64,000 nt of DNA from Nectonema munidae (lineage: Eukaryota > Nematomorpha > Nectonematoida > Nectonematidae), in contig JAUIRK010000376.1 of NCBI GenBank assembly GCA_030549495.1, positions 310,001-374,000 of the forward strand, in the 5' to 3' direction. Under the pieces are notes generated by a model. The model did no database searches and was not told where the DNA came from. It worked only from the letters and a program-made list of their open reading frames with translations. The translations under genes and the position numbers were made by a program. This document shows, piece by piece, positions 47,605 through 60,074 of the stretch. How positions within the stretch are numbered: the stretch's first letter is position 1; every line of letters starts with the position of its first letter.

Positions 47605-50290
47605 TTTTCTGGAATGTTTATGTGGCAGGGCACCAGAATAGGTGTAATATGGATTAATGCTTAGTAAGGAACCTTGAGGTGGTTAGAGAAGGTAGCATGA
47701 AGTCTGAAAGGAGGGAATCAAAATAGGGGGATTGTTATGTGATAGAGAGATGATTGTGGATTACTTGTTTTGTGCCTAGGTATAGAAATGGAAGGTAGTA
47801 AAGTAGAGAAGGAGGAAGTTAATGTTATTAGTGATCATAGTACAGGAATGTAAAAGGCTGAAGATCTCGCATTCGGAGATTGAAAGTAGAGGATTTAATC
47901 GAGAGCGATGGTTGTGAAAGGGGCGAGTGGAAGTGCCTCTGGAAATGCCTAAGCAGGCACTTAGGGATTTCTTTGAGACGTCTGTGAAGATACGTAGGAA
48001 GGTTGATGAAAAGGTAGAGCGAAGGTGTGAAATTAATTGTTTTGCAAAAAATTTGTTTTTGCATATAGATGTTTTGAATGGATTTTGTTCAGATGGGTGA
48101 GTTAAAAGAGAAGGATGTATAAAGGGATGAACTAGGTAGTTAGCAATATTTGGTGCGTATTTTGATAATAGAGTAGAGTAGAAAGAATAGCATGGAGTAG
48201 TGCGGTGGGGTGTGATCGGAAGAAAGTGTTGTATGTCAAGATGAAGCGCTTAATGATAATTTTTTGAGTTGAAGTTATAATGGTAGGGTGTTTGTTAGAA
48301 TTTCTAGGCATTGTGTGGAAGTAGTACGATATGCCTTAGTGATGCAAAGTAGGCAGAGACGGTGTATCTTGTTAAGAAAATGGATGGTTGTGGGGTATTT
48401 TAAAGAGATGCCCCAAGAAAAAATTCCGTATTGAATTACTGGGAGGATTAAGAATGTGTATATATATTTGGTGTGTTTGGGACGGAGGCCCCATTAAAGA
48501 AAGAGCCCTTTTAAGTAAAAAAAAGGGTGACTGAGAGTTATTGGTATATTTTTTTAAGGTGTATTGAAAATTTTAGATTAGACTGGATGTTGAGTCCTAG
48601 ATATTTGATAGCCTTTGAGGCGGGTATAGAAATAGTCGTATTTAAATGAAGGGGTAAATGTTCTGCATGTCTGCGTGTGAAGTGAATGAGGCTGGTTTTG
48701 CTGGAATTAAAGAATATCTTATCTTTGTTTGCTCTTTTTTGTAGCCTTAGTAGGAATGAAGAGGATTTGTGAGGTTTTCTTATTAAGAGTTACAGGTGAA
48801 GGTGAATAATATGTCGTCTCAATAACATTGAGAGAAATCTGTGTTGGTGTAGATTAGATCGAGAAGATGGTCTATGAGAACTAGCCAGAGGATATCGGAA
48901 AGACATCTTCCTTGTGGAGTCGAGAGGGTTAGCTTATGGATGCAAAGGAAAGCGCGATGTCGGAAAATGAGATAGCGGTTTGAAAGGTATGAGTTTATAA
49001 ATTTGATGATGTAAGATGGAAAAAATTTGTGGGCAAGGTTTGTGATGATGGTAGGATGCCTGGCTGTGTTGAAAGCGTTGTTTATGCCTAGGAAGATTGT
49101 AGAAGAAATTTTCTGAGTAGAAAAGGAAGAGTTAAGGTAGGTGGTTAGACGAGATAGTGCTGTTTCCGTATTTTTCTCAGGAAGGTATGCAAATTGCGTG
49201 TGATGGTTGAGATTACGGGATAGGATGTAGTGAACTAGACGTTTGCGAAAGATTTTTTCGAAAAGTTTGCCTAGTATGGGTAGTAGAGTGATTGGTCGCC
49301 ACATTTGAATGAAGCTTGAATCTTTATTCGGTTTAGGTATGAGTATGAGTTTGCGGATTATCTAAACGTTGGGGAAATGTAGGTGATAAGGCATGCATTG
49401 AAAATAAAGAGTAAATGTTTATTTAGAATATGTATAGATTATTTAATATGTTTGGGTGAGATATGGATGAAGCTAGATGAAGCATTTGTTTTAAGAGAGT
49501 TTACTGCTGTGTTTATTTCATTTAGTGTGATTAGAGGAAAGGTAGTGTTTTGGATGGAATGAATGATGTTTTTAGAGTGTTCTCAGATTGTGTGGTTGTA
49601 AGGGGAGGTCGAGTAGGGGGAAAGATTGTCGATAGAAATGGAGGGTTGTAATGTGTGGTATGATCGGATGAGCAGGGAAGTATTGTTTCAGGGAGAATAG
49701 AAGGTTTTTTCTTTTTAGTTAGCCTATTGATGATGTTCCATGGATTGTTTGAGTGCTGGCTGGTGAATTTTACCCATGAGTTCTTTTTAGCTTAAAGTAT
49801 TGCCTGTTTGTATTCTTTTTTAGCAGCAGAATGAATGGAAATGATTGAGGAGGTCGGAGATTTTCTTAGGGTTTTGATAATGCGTTTCAGTTTAATAAAC
49901 TTATAAAATTACTAAATATTGAAGTTTCACATTTGAGTCTTATTTTATCTAAGTTAACTATAAGTTTATATTCATTACCATTGCATTTGTTTATATATAT
50001 ATATATATTTTTTTTGTACATATATAGTGCTGTTTCTTGTGATCTAATTGTGTTTTCATTATAATAAATTCTTCTTCTTTTTAATACATTCAACTCAGAT
50101 GTCCAGAAAAAGGCATGTCTTCTTTTAGGAAATGGGTTGATGGGAGTAGAGGATAAGATGGAATGATCATTGAGGGATAGTGCCGCTTTATCGATTGATG
50201 TGGGAGAGGAGAGAGATGTTAATGTTGGGAGTGAGTTGTTGAGATGTGTGTGCCAGTTAGTGGTGTTCTTTATTATTGTGTATATATACA
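47605..50290 (-). mobile_element. R1/LOA-like LINE, long decayed copy
   Basis: Minus-strand order: linker SIDKAALSLNDHSILSSTPI and PFPKRRHAFFWTSELNVLKR (50085-50210); WVKFTSQHSNNPWNIINRLT (about 49725-49790); FNACLITYIFPQRLDN and KPNKDSSFIQMWRPITLLPI LGKLFEKIFRKRL (49215-49400); TIFLGINNAFNTARHPTIIT (49040-49100); KFINSYLSNRYLIFRH and TPQGRCLSDILWLVLIDHLL (48855-49000); a DDILFTFT-like catalytic box (about 48790-48815); SSKTSLIHFTRRH and AIKYLGLNIQSNLKF (48570-48700). This is a non-LTR ORF2 from linker through RT and beyond. Key Asp of block A is changed (LGIN for xDIx). Base composition is more GC-rich and strand-biased than its surroundings. An AT-rich ~185-bp piece (49888-50075) interrupts the linker. 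Confidence 0.8.
49888..50075. other. AT-rich insertion within the R1/LOA-like LINE
   Basis: The LINE linker reads up to ELNVLKRRR on one side and resumes LKRIIKTLRKSPTSS on the other. The ~185 bp between is AT-rich with a TA/T microsatellite (49995-50020) and does not code. It is a likely secondary insertion of unknown type. Confidence 0.5.
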
Positions 50291-50349
50291 CCACAATATT
50301 ATTCTTAAACTTAATTAAAAAAAAATTTAATCTTGCTAAAATCAAATTA

Positions 50350-51177
50350 CATTTATAAGAGAAAATTTTTTGAACAATAAAATGTTACATCTTCAAGTAA
50401 AAATTATTATCTTGTGTTTCCATCGATAAATTACCCTCTTGTATCTTATTATTAATTGCTTCGATTCCAAAACAAAAAATCAAAGCTAGAATCTGGACTA
50501 TTTCATTAACGTTGAAAAATAGAATTATTTTATCTTTGTGACTAATTAAATCCAACTTGTAATGGTTACGTGTGTAAATATAATAGATAATTAACTAATT
50601 TTCCAATTACCTGGATCAAGAAAATTTTATTTATATTATAGTACAAGTAGGATTTATTTAATAGGATAGTGAGTTTATTTGTAAATGAGGTACTTTGATG
50701 ATGAATATCTCATATTCTTCAACACTTTATTTGTTATCAAAATAAAAGTATCAAATAATTGTATATTTTTTTAAATTTAATATTCAAAAATTAACATCTA
50801 TATTGTCTTCCTAGTAGAAATAATCTTATATTTTACAGGACAAACATTTCTGATTAATGATCAGTTTAATTTATTTTTTAATATTGTTTGAGGAAGTGAT
50901 CATATTTGTAACGATATTCTTTTTCCTAAATTACACAACTACTAACAAATTTTATCAAAAAAAAACAAATTCATATTATTTTTATAAGTTAATTTGGCTA
51001 ATTTATGTTAAAGTGTGTGTTTAGTTATCTAAAAATAGTACGCTTGCTTGTCTTTAATAAGATATAATATTCTAATCTGCTTTATTCAAGGATTCAGTTT
51101 TTTGAAATTATTTAATGAATTGTCTAATTTCTGTTGAATCTTGGCTATTTTTGTGTCTAGGGTAAGGTAATCAGATT
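50350..51177. other. AT-rich sequence, nothing recognised
   Basis: Spacer between the 5' limit of the LINE and element B. Confidence 0.4.
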
Positions 51178-51249
51178 TTAACCCTATTAGTGCTGGGCAA
51201 AATTTGTCCGCTCAAGTGCTGGGGGGGGGGGCGTAAAGTGCCCCCCTAT

Positions 51250-52790
51250 TTTTCTCAGATATTAATAAGTTTTTATAAATATTTTTAATGTTACATATAT
51301 ATTTCAACTATGCTGAATTCAGTGGTGATGTCCATTTTTTTTTATCAAAATCAATCAAACCTGTCAAAAAATTGATTTATATTTGACAGCTCATCTCAAA
51401 AAAGAACTTTTTATTTAAATAATTATATTAAGTTTTTTACACATGTATACCCATTTTCAAATATGTTGAATTCAGTGGTGATATTAATTTTTTATGAAAA
51501 TCAATCAAACCTGTCAAAAAATTGATCTAAATGTGACAGCTCATCTCAAAAAGAAACTTTTTATCTAAATAATTATATAAAGTTTTTTACACATATATAC
51601 CCATTCTAAACTATGCTGAATTCAGTGGTGATATTCATTTTTTATGAAAATCAATCAAACCTGTCAAAAAAATTGATCTAAATGTAACAGCCCATCTCAA
51701 AAAGAAACTTTTTATCTAAATAAGTATATAAAGTTTTTTACACATGTATACCCATTTTCAAATATGCGGAATTCAGTGGTCATATTCATTTTTTATGAAA
51801 ATCATTCAAACCTGTCAAAAAATTGATCTAAATGTGACAGCTCATTTCATAAGGGAACTTTTTATCTAAATAATTATATAAAGTTTTTTACACATGTATA
51901 CCATTTTCAACTATGCTGAATTCAGTGGTGATATTCATTTTTTTTTATGAAAATAAATCAAACCTGTCAAAAAATTGATCTAAATGTGACAGCTAATCTC
52001 AAAAAGGAACTTTTTATCGAAATAAGTATATAAAATTTTTTACACATGTATACCCATTTTCAAATATACTGAATTCAGTGGTGATATTTATTTTTTATGA
52101 AAATCAATCAAACCTGTCTAAAAATTGATCTAAATGTGACAGCTCATCTCAAAAAGAAACTTTTTATCTAAATAATTATATAAAGTTTTTTACACATTTA
52201 TACCCATTTTCAAATATGCTGAATTCAGTGGTGATATTCATTTTTTATGAAAATCAATCAAACTGTCAAAAAATTGATCTAAATGTGACAGCTCATCTCA
52301 AAAAGAAGCTTTTAATCTAAATAATTATATAATGTTTTTTACACATCCATTTTCAAGCATGCTGAATTCAGTGGTGATATTCGTTTTTTTTATCATTTAA
52401 ACTTGTCAAAAAAGTGATTTACATATGACAGCTCATCTCAAAAAAGAAACCTTTTATCTAAGTAATAATATAAAAATTGATCTAAATGTGACAGCTCATC
52501 TCAAAAAGAAGCCTTTGATCTAAATAATTATATAATGTTTTTTTACGCATCCATTTTCAAGCATGCTGAATTTAGTATTCAAACCTGTCAAAAAAGTGAT
52601 TTTATATTCCTTTTTATTTATAAAAAATTAGTCAAACCTGACAAAATAATTTAAATATGACAGCCCATGTCAAAATTAAAAATTTTATTCTTATAAAAAG
52701 TTTTTTATACATTTCAAGTATGTAGAATTTAATGGTGATGTCATTTTTTATGAAATCAATAAACCTGTCAAAAAATCGATAAATCACTCA
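51250..52790. repeat. Array type 1: ~150-bp units, about ten copies
   Basis: TGAATTCAGTGGTGATATTC, ATGAAAATCAATCAAACCTG and GACAGCTCATCTCAAAAAG recur every ~150 bp (last word near 51383, 51532, 51684, 51831, 51984, 52134, 52286, 52423, 52486, 52657). Central copies are most alike; the last two or three are shortened. Confidence 0.93.
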
Positions 52791-53599
52791 AAATATTTCA
52801 TTCTACAGTAACATATGTAACTCGATAGGACCTCCATCTTTTTGGCTACAAATTCGTTATCGACTTGTCTCTACGTCATATTATAATTTACAGTATGTAA
52901 TTTTGCTATTCATTCCATGATGATCCTTTCTTGGTAGCTCTTTTTTCATTAGAAATTTATATTCTTCAATGTGTGTTCGAAAATTTTTTTATAATGATAA
53001 AATTACTTTTTTCCTCTCTCAAAGCATTCTGATTAAAGAATCTCAGGCCTCAATATTTATCAACCAATCTCATTTCAAAGGTTTTTTTCTGATGAATCAT
53101 TCGTGATGTTCATTGTTCAATTACAAAAAGTTGTCCACGTTCTTCATCTATGCCATTTTTGATAAATCTGACCTATTCTAAATTTTCAGATTTCCTACCC
53201 ATCTTAGCTAAATTTTATTTGTAATCCTATATGATAAGCTATAGATTTAAATATTTTTCATTTGTAAAATAGGAACTTCTTTTACAAATGAAAAAATCTT
53301 TTTGGAGCATCTATTATATAATTAAACCACTTCCTAGTTCATTAGAACATGGTAGATGTTCCATTTAGTCAAGATACATATTTTTTTTAATTATTTGTCT
53401 TGATCACATGTTCTCTTTTTAATTAGTTTTCAACTTCGTTCCTTCTCTCATACAAATTTTCAAAAGATTTTATAATACGTTTTGTTACTCAAGATGATTG
53501 TAGAAAATATTATAAGCCAAAATACACAAAAAAAGTATATTTTCACTATATATCTAATATGCAGCCATTTTTTGAAATTTTTTTACAGAACTGATTTTC

Positions 53600-54950
53600 A
53601 GGCATACATTACTAATTCAATTGCCACTTCGAGATATTTTTTAACCGTATTATCCAAAATCCAGTACAGAAATAAAATAAGCATAGTCGATTTGGTATAA
53701 TACAGATATTTTATTTTTTTGAAGACAGTATCTAGAAGTAAATCGCAAATCTGATTGAAGCTTTCATATATTTTAAAACCAAAATTGCCAAAACTGAGTC
53801 CAAAAATGAAACCAGCATCTTCCATTTGGCATAAAAATAGATATTTTATTTAAATTTCAAAAATATTTCTGTAGACATTAGACGTAAATCGAAGATTTGA
53901 TTGATACTTTCAGACATTTAAGACCTCTAAATGCAAAAAATGATTTCAGAAATAAAAATTATCATGGTCGAATTGGTATAAAAACATATATTTCATATAA
54001 AATTAGAGAGAATATTTTGGGATATAGTTTTACGACATAAACCGCAAATTTGATTGACACTAGCAGTAAAATCTCTAAATGCGAAAACTGTGTTCAGAAA
54101 TGAAATCATCATGATCTATTTCCTATAAAAACATATATTTCACGTAAAATTTGAATCAATATTTTTGAAAACTAATTTTAGAACTAAACGTAAATTTGAT
54201 TGATACTTATAGGTATTTTCAAATTCAAACTACAAAAATTGAGTTCATAAATGAAACTAGCATGGTTGATTTGGTATAAAAACATATATTTAATTGTAAA
54301 ATTTGAATGAATGTTTTTGGAGAGAATTTTTAGAAGTAAACCGCAAATTTCATTAACACTTATAGGTGTTTTCACATCCTAAATGTAAAAAATGAGTCCA
54401 GAAATGAAACCAGCATGGCTGATTTAGTATAACAGATATATTTCATTGTAAAATTTGAATGAATGTTTTTGGGTATAATTTTTAGAAGTAAATCGCAAAT
54501 TTGATTAGCACTTATAGGTATTTTCAGATCCTAAACATAAAAAATGAGTCCTGAAATGAAACCAGTATGGCCGATTTAGTATAACACATATATTTTATGT
54601 AAAATGTGAAGGAATGTTTTTGGAGACAATTTTCAGAAGTAAACCGCAAATTTGATTAACACTTATAGGTATTTTCAAATCCTAAATGTAAAACTGAGTC
54701 CAGAAATGAAAACAACATGATCGATTTGGTATAAAACATATATTTTATGTAAAATGTGAAGGAATGTTTTGGGAGACAATTTTCAGAAGTAAACCACAAA
54801 TTTCATTAACACTTATAGGTATTTTCAAATCCTAAATGTAAAAAATGAGTCCAGAAATGAAAACAGCATGACCGATTTAGTATAAAAACATATATTTTAT
54901 GTAAAATTTGAAGGTATATTTTATTAGATACATTTTTCATCAATCAAAAT
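53600..54950. repeat. Array type 2: ~150-bp units, about eight copies
   Basis: AACCGCAAATTTGATTAACA recurs near 53742, 53886, 54040, 54187, 54338, 54489, 54641 and 54791. It is the reverse complement of the array in element A (39455-40640). Confidence 0.93.
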
Positions 54951-55504
54951 TTTGATTGACATTTTCTAAAAAGTAGCCATGATTATTGAAAAAATTAAAT
55001 ATATAAAGTGTTATGCTTTCCAAACTGTATATAAGTATAAATTTTCAGGGTATTATATAATATAGATCCTAAGTTATAAGGTTAAGTACAGATAATGTCC
55101 AAATTTTGCTGAAAAATTTAAATTTTTGATTTTGATTGACAGTTTTGGACATGAAAGGGTCATTCAACTACCATGAAAATGGTTTCAAAAGATGCAGCTA
55201 GCGATTTTAGGAAAAGTCACAAAATTTGAAGGGATATGATTCAGCCAATTTTCTACAATTAATTTTTTAGCGAAGGGGGGGGGCGTTTTACGCCCCTCAG
55301 CACTAATAGGGTTAACATCGGTAAATTTCTTGATTAAAAATTTGCTCTATATGGAGCAACAAAAAATTTCATAGAACGCAAAAATAGTATCGTAATATAT
55401 TTTTTTAAACATAAGTACAATACATTAAAAAATATGTATAGTATTATATATTCTTTGGCATATTTCTCATTTGAGTGAATTCTTTTTAGTAGATTGCGGT
55501 CGTT

Positions 55505-56409
55505 GTTTTAAAAATCATGAAATTTTTCACAGAAACTCGTTGGATTATATTTCACAGGAACTCGTTGGATTATATTTCACACATAAAATGGCTTTTAATG
55601 TCTTAATTGTGATTTTTCTGATCTCCATACTTTATTCACTGTAGAAAAAAGACGTTCAGTTGCAGCATTAGTTACTGGTAAGGACAGTGCATATTCCACT
55701 ATCTTCAGACATTATTGTATGGAATATGGTTTGCTTCAAAATGTAATGTTTCCAACCATTTGTTCTCCATCGTGATTTTCGCTGATGCCCAAAATTTAAT
55801 CTTTTCATTATCAATACATTTTTTTAATAATGATGCCTCATTAAAAAGATCTTCGGAAATATTACTATATGGGAAATTTTGAGTAATATAATCGAATGAT
55901 TTTTGCACATCATTTCATAACAATATATTTTTTGTACTTCAAGTAAAAAATAAAAAAAAATTTATCAATCTAATTTATAAATTTCGATGAAAACTTTTAA
56001 AAAGTAATATATTTTGAAAATTATTTTTTTTTACAATTTTTTTGCAAACTCGAAATTTCCATTTTTTTGATACTTTTCAAACAATCATCTTTTATTTAGC
56101 TTTTATTGATGATAAAAAAAATATTAAAACTGCTAAAAGAAAAAATTTAAAACCAAAAAATAAATCAAGTAAATAACAATTCTAAATAGTGATAATTATT
56201 TTTTACTAAACTAAAAATTAACAAAAATAATATGAAATTCATATCGTGGCGAAGTAGTCACATGGCCACCGAAAATCGTATATTGCCGTTTTCTGGCTTG
56301 TCGTGCATTCTTTTCTAAAATCGGGATTTTTTTAAAATGCCCCGGGACGCGTGACAATTTGTTGAAAATCGGGACTGTCCCGCCAAAAATGGGACGTCTG
56401 GTCACTTTA
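55505..56409 (-). mobile_element. hAT element relic, minus strand, with GACCAGACGTCCC end
   Basis: The 5' end at 56409 reads GTGACCAGACGTCCCATTTT with further GGGACAGTCCCG and GTCCCGGGGC words, a style of subterminal repeat frequent in hAT elements. Transposase pieces follow: KSFDYITQNFPYSNISEDLF and KWLETLHFEAN (55720-55900), then LPVTNAATERLFSTVNKVWR SEKSQLRH (55590-55680), the dimerisation block (LPxSNAxxERxFSxVNKIxxxxRxxL). Most of the coding region is missing, so it is internally deleted as well as shifted in frame. Confidence 0.65.
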
Positions 56410-57405
56410 GGTTAGGGGATATATAAATATGAAGAGCTTCAAAATTGCGGTAGAGGCTAACTTTTTTTTTAATTCTTAAAATTTATTATAAAGGAATTTT
56501 TGTTCAATCAACACATCACCATTATTACCCGACATTAACTTGGGTTCTCAGCTCCCAATCCCACCATAACTGCGAATAATTGGAAAGATTTTATCAAGTC
56601 GGATTACTTTGTTTCTAATTGCGATCGCATCACTTCTTCTCGCTCAACAAGAGAATCAATTCATTCATATAGAATAGAGTCAAAGTAAAAACAAACTGGA
56701 AATTATTCAGTCCGTTATTATATTTACACTCATCTATTAGGATTAAATACATTCCCGATTCTTTAATTTGGTCTCTAATCATTTGAATACATTTTGGGCT
56801 AGAATAAATTCCTCGCATGATCATGAAGACAAATTATTTGGCGATTTATAACTTTTAAACGCATCATGCATTTCTCCAAAAGGAGAATGAGGTTGGTAAA
56901 TTCATAAAATTTACACAGTTCTACGAATCATCAGTTTCATTATGCCAAAGTTAGCCCATTTCGCATTTAGAAAATTTTCAAATAGTTAAGGTTTTTGATA
57001 AAAATAGGCTAGCAAACATCATCTAAAATTGAATGAATAGAACATGTTAAGCCAGGTTTTTTTGTTTTAGACTTTCCTATTAGGACATGGAGAGACAGTG
57101 ATCAATAATCATCGTGTGTAATAAAGCATTTATTCCTCATTTTGCTCTTCACCAGTTATTTAAACCGATGGTCATAGATGCCCTTTCAGATTTGGATATT
57201 CTAGTACTGAACCAACTGCATGCATAACAAAATACCTTATCGAGAGATATGCTATACTCTAACAAAGTGAAGGTTTTATACCACGACTAAAAACGATCTC
57301 TTGTAAATATTTAGGGAAGGGATTTCTTGGTTCACCCGAGAAGATCAAAAATGCCTGTCTTCTGAAGAACTACTGAAAAGGCTAGTATTAGAAGACTCAT
57401 TGGTA
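56410..57405. other. AT-rich sequence, nothing recognised
   Basis: No exon or repeat family was identified. Confidence 0.35.
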
Positions 57406-57407
57406 AT

Positions 57408-57590
57408 AGAGTCGAACCTCGTTTATCCGATACTTGATTATTCGGAAGCCACTATCCGATACAATATTGGCTCTAACTAATTTTCCCAATGTTTTTCTCC
57501 CAGGTTATACTGACATTCACTCTCCGATGCGGATACTGTCTTCATCAAACCAAATGCTCTCACGCCTACTGTATAATTTGTTAATTAAAA
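57408..57590 (+). mobile_element. Tigger/pogo-like transposon end fragment
   Basis: AGTCGAACCTCGTTTATCCG followed by CTTGATTATTCGGAAGCC, AATATTGGCTCT and CTCCGATGCGG resembles the subterminal ATCCGA-type repeats of Tigger/jerky-like pogo transposons. No transposase was identified downstream. Confidence 0.4.
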
Positions 57591-58069
57591 TAATTAAATA
57601 TTTAATTATTTGCTTTAAATATTTGCTATGAAATAGATACAAAACTTTATTTTACTTAAAAAAATAAATATTAATTAAATATGTTATGTATTATAAGTAA
57701 CACAAATTTAAAGCTTAGATTTTATTTCAGGGATTTCCTAAAATCCCTATGCACGATCAAGGTAAAAAATTAATTCACAAAATTTTATTAGATTTAACCT
57801 AAATGCTCAAAAATATTTAATGCCCTAAAACATTGCGCCTTGAAAATATGTCATTCTAACTTTAATTTTTTTTAAAAAGTCAGGGGCTCTTTGCGATCCG
57901 ATGGCTTTTCTTATGTTAATTGAGAGTGAAAAGTAATTGAAACAATTATGAGTACACGCAAATGTCAACACAGCTATCGAGAGAGGAAAAAAGCTGAGCG
58001 AGGAAGAAATCATCTGCCTGAGGGCGCCATATACAACAGAAGATAGTGACACTCTGAAGAGTATGGTGA

Positions 58070-58207
58070 TTAACCCATTTAAGACCAAGCAAAGCAGACG
58101 ATATCTAAAAAAACGCAGACGATTTATATTCAAAGTCATTGAAAAAAGCAGACGAAGATGAAATTACTTATGTTCCAAAATAGGAACATTGGTCGTAAAT
58201 GGGTTAA
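58070..58207 (-). mobile_element. piggyBac-type MITE, copy 2
   Basis: TTAA (58070-58073) and TTAA (58204-58207) bracket inverted termini CCCATTTAAGACCAAGCAAA / TTGGTCGTAAATGGG. The internal sequence is the reverse complement of copies 1 and 3. Confidence 0.93.
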
Positions 58208-58692
58208 ACCACACCTCCGACGTATTCAGCCATAGATAATGCAGCTAGACAGGGACTTTCCACGGCACTGCAGTTCACGAGCAGCACAGCCAAACGCTGG
58301 TCATTACAACAGCATTTCGAATCGATGTATAAAAGTGATGGGCATTAACAATAATAATATCAATGCACACGAATAAATCATTATGATGATACACAATACT
58401 TTATGTTGATGTCTGTTCATTCTTTGATATCCTCCTTAAATTCGGTTATTGCTGCTGTTGTTCTTAAAAACATAAGACGCAAAGGCGCATCTCGAGGTTT
58501 TCAGGGTTACCAGAAACGCCTTTCTCGAAACAAATTAAATGAAAATTTTGAACTGCCTTAACATACATGCATGTCTGATCTTTTTCAATTTATTTAAAGT
58601 CGATCTAATATGCAAAAAAAGTAGTTTAAACAGTTCAAGTACGGAAGTTTGTCACACGATGGAATTCTTGGAATGAAGCATGTAATCATGTA
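58208..58692. other. Spacer between two inverted MITEs
   Basis: It is GC-richer than average (58215-58330: CACGGCACTGCAGTTCACGA, GCACAGCCAAACGCTGG). One frame reads AIDNAARQGLSTALQF without a recognised match. It probably continues the sequence interrupted by MITE copy 2. Confidence 0.3.
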
Positions 58693-58831
58693 TTAACCCA
58701 TTTACGACCAATGTTCCTATTTTGGAACATAAGTAATTTCATCTTCGTCTGCTTTTTTCAATGACTTTGAATATAAATCGTCTGCGTTTTTTTTAGATAT
58801 CGTCTGCTTTGCTTGGTCTTAAATGGGTTAA
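58693..58831 (+). mobile_element. piggyBac-type MITE, copy 3
   Basis: TTAA (58693-58696) and TTAA (58828-58831) flank CCCATTTACGACCAATG ... TTGGTCTTAAATGGG. It is about 139 bp including duplications, the cleanest of the three copies. Confidence 0.94.
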
Positions 58832-60070
58832 CTTGAAATAATAGACACCTAAAGAAGGAGTCTAGGCCCTGACTAAAAAATTGTAAATTTCATTTTTAAA
58901 GTCCACATTTTTTAATGAATTTAGGAAAATTATATTTTTCTTGATATTGGAAGGTTTATTTCGTTTGGTCCAATTGCCATAATGTTTTGATTTGATTTTC
59001 TTTATACTTCATTGAAAGAGATCATTGACCCTTTGTTGATTTAAGAACAAAACAACAGACAGATAAACGTATGGACAGTACTTCATACTGGCTATGCTAT
59101 GGATTATTTTATACGCGTAAAACAAGTTTTTTTTTATAAAAGTTTTTATAGTGGAAACATTATAATTTTCTTGTCGAAATGAGAGTTCTAATACTTTTTA
59201 TTATTTATCATTTTTTACAGTACCTTTTTCCAATTTTTTGTTTTTTTAACTTCATATTTCTTAGCTTACAAAAGATACTTGTACTTTTTTTATAATGATA
59301 ATAAAATCACAAAATTTGCGAATGTAATGTGTTAAAAAACAAAAGAATATGGTGAAATATTTTTTAGAAGGCCATACTTTTTTAGGGATCTCAAGGCCAT
59401 CTTGTATTTTTAACCAACTTGGTTTTTTTGTATAGTAGTCACATTTAAAAGACTTTTGTTGCACAACTTTTTATCTAAAAAATTTGCTTTATCACGTTAG
59501 AAACTCATTTTAACTTTAATTTCTCATATTGTGCGGGATTACGTCAAGAATGATATGTTTAATTAAGATATTAAAAGACATCACATTAAATTTTTTTAGC
59601 TCAACAATATTATTTTTTAAGACGATGACATCAACGGTTTCTCTTAAGATGTCAAAAAAGCAATTAATTTAATTAATTTGTTTGAAATTTTTTGTTAAGA
59701 AGAATTAAGTAAAATGTACAAATATAAAATAAAATTTTAGATGGCCTAAAATCCAAATAAATAAAATAAATTTAAAAAAGTTGTGAATTAGCCTATTAAA
59801 AAATTTTAAAAACAAATTTCCAAAAAACTAATTAAAATAATTCTAAAATTAAAAAAAATTTTCTAAGCAAAAATTTTAAAGATATTTATCCTCAAGCCTA
59901 AACCACGATGTTCCAACTTGCAAAAATAAATAATTTGCCAATTAATAATAATTACTGACTGATGGGTATTCGACTAAAGTTCTTATCGGTGCATCTCTAG
60001 TTCCAAGCATATTTTTAAGTGTCCACTATTCTAAACAAGAAACTTATACCTTATATCAATGTTAATTTAC
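58832..60070. other. AT-rich sequence, nothing recognised
   Basis: No gene or repeat was identified between the MITE and the hAT-like MITE upstream of the cis-prenyltransferase gene. Confidence 0.4.
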
Positions 60071-60074
60071 ACTT

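Larger units (their letters stand above)
51178..55315 (-). mobile_element. Element B: TTAA-bounded 4.1-kb non-autonomous element with twin tandem arrays
   Basis: TTAA (51178-51181) is followed by CCCTATTAGTGCTG, and CAGCACTAATAGGG is followed by TTAA (55312-55315): a 14-bp perfect TIR with the target duplication of piggyBac transposons. Just inside, each end carries a G/C hairpin (GGGGGGGCGTAAAGTGCCCCCC near 51225; GGGGCGTTTTACGCCCC near 55278). The body is array type 1 (51250-52790), a single-copy middle (52800-53480), array type 2 (53600-54950) and a subterminal region (55000-55260). No conserved protein is encoded, so mobilisation would need an outside transposase. Element A at 39-42 kb is an inverted, truncated relative. 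Sharp termini suggest it moved as a unit. Confidence 0.82.

Noticed and set aside
51250-54950. CRISPR-like array
   Set aside because: Units are contiguous ~150-bp tandem repeats with no unique spacers, in a eukaryotic transposon.
56211-56405. 64-codon minus-strand reading rich in Arg
   Set aside because: It is the GACCAGACGTCCC-type terminal region of a hAT element, not a protein.
57825-58139. 104-codon minus-strand reading
   Set aside because: It overlaps a MITE at one end, has no recognised domain, and shows no exon signals.
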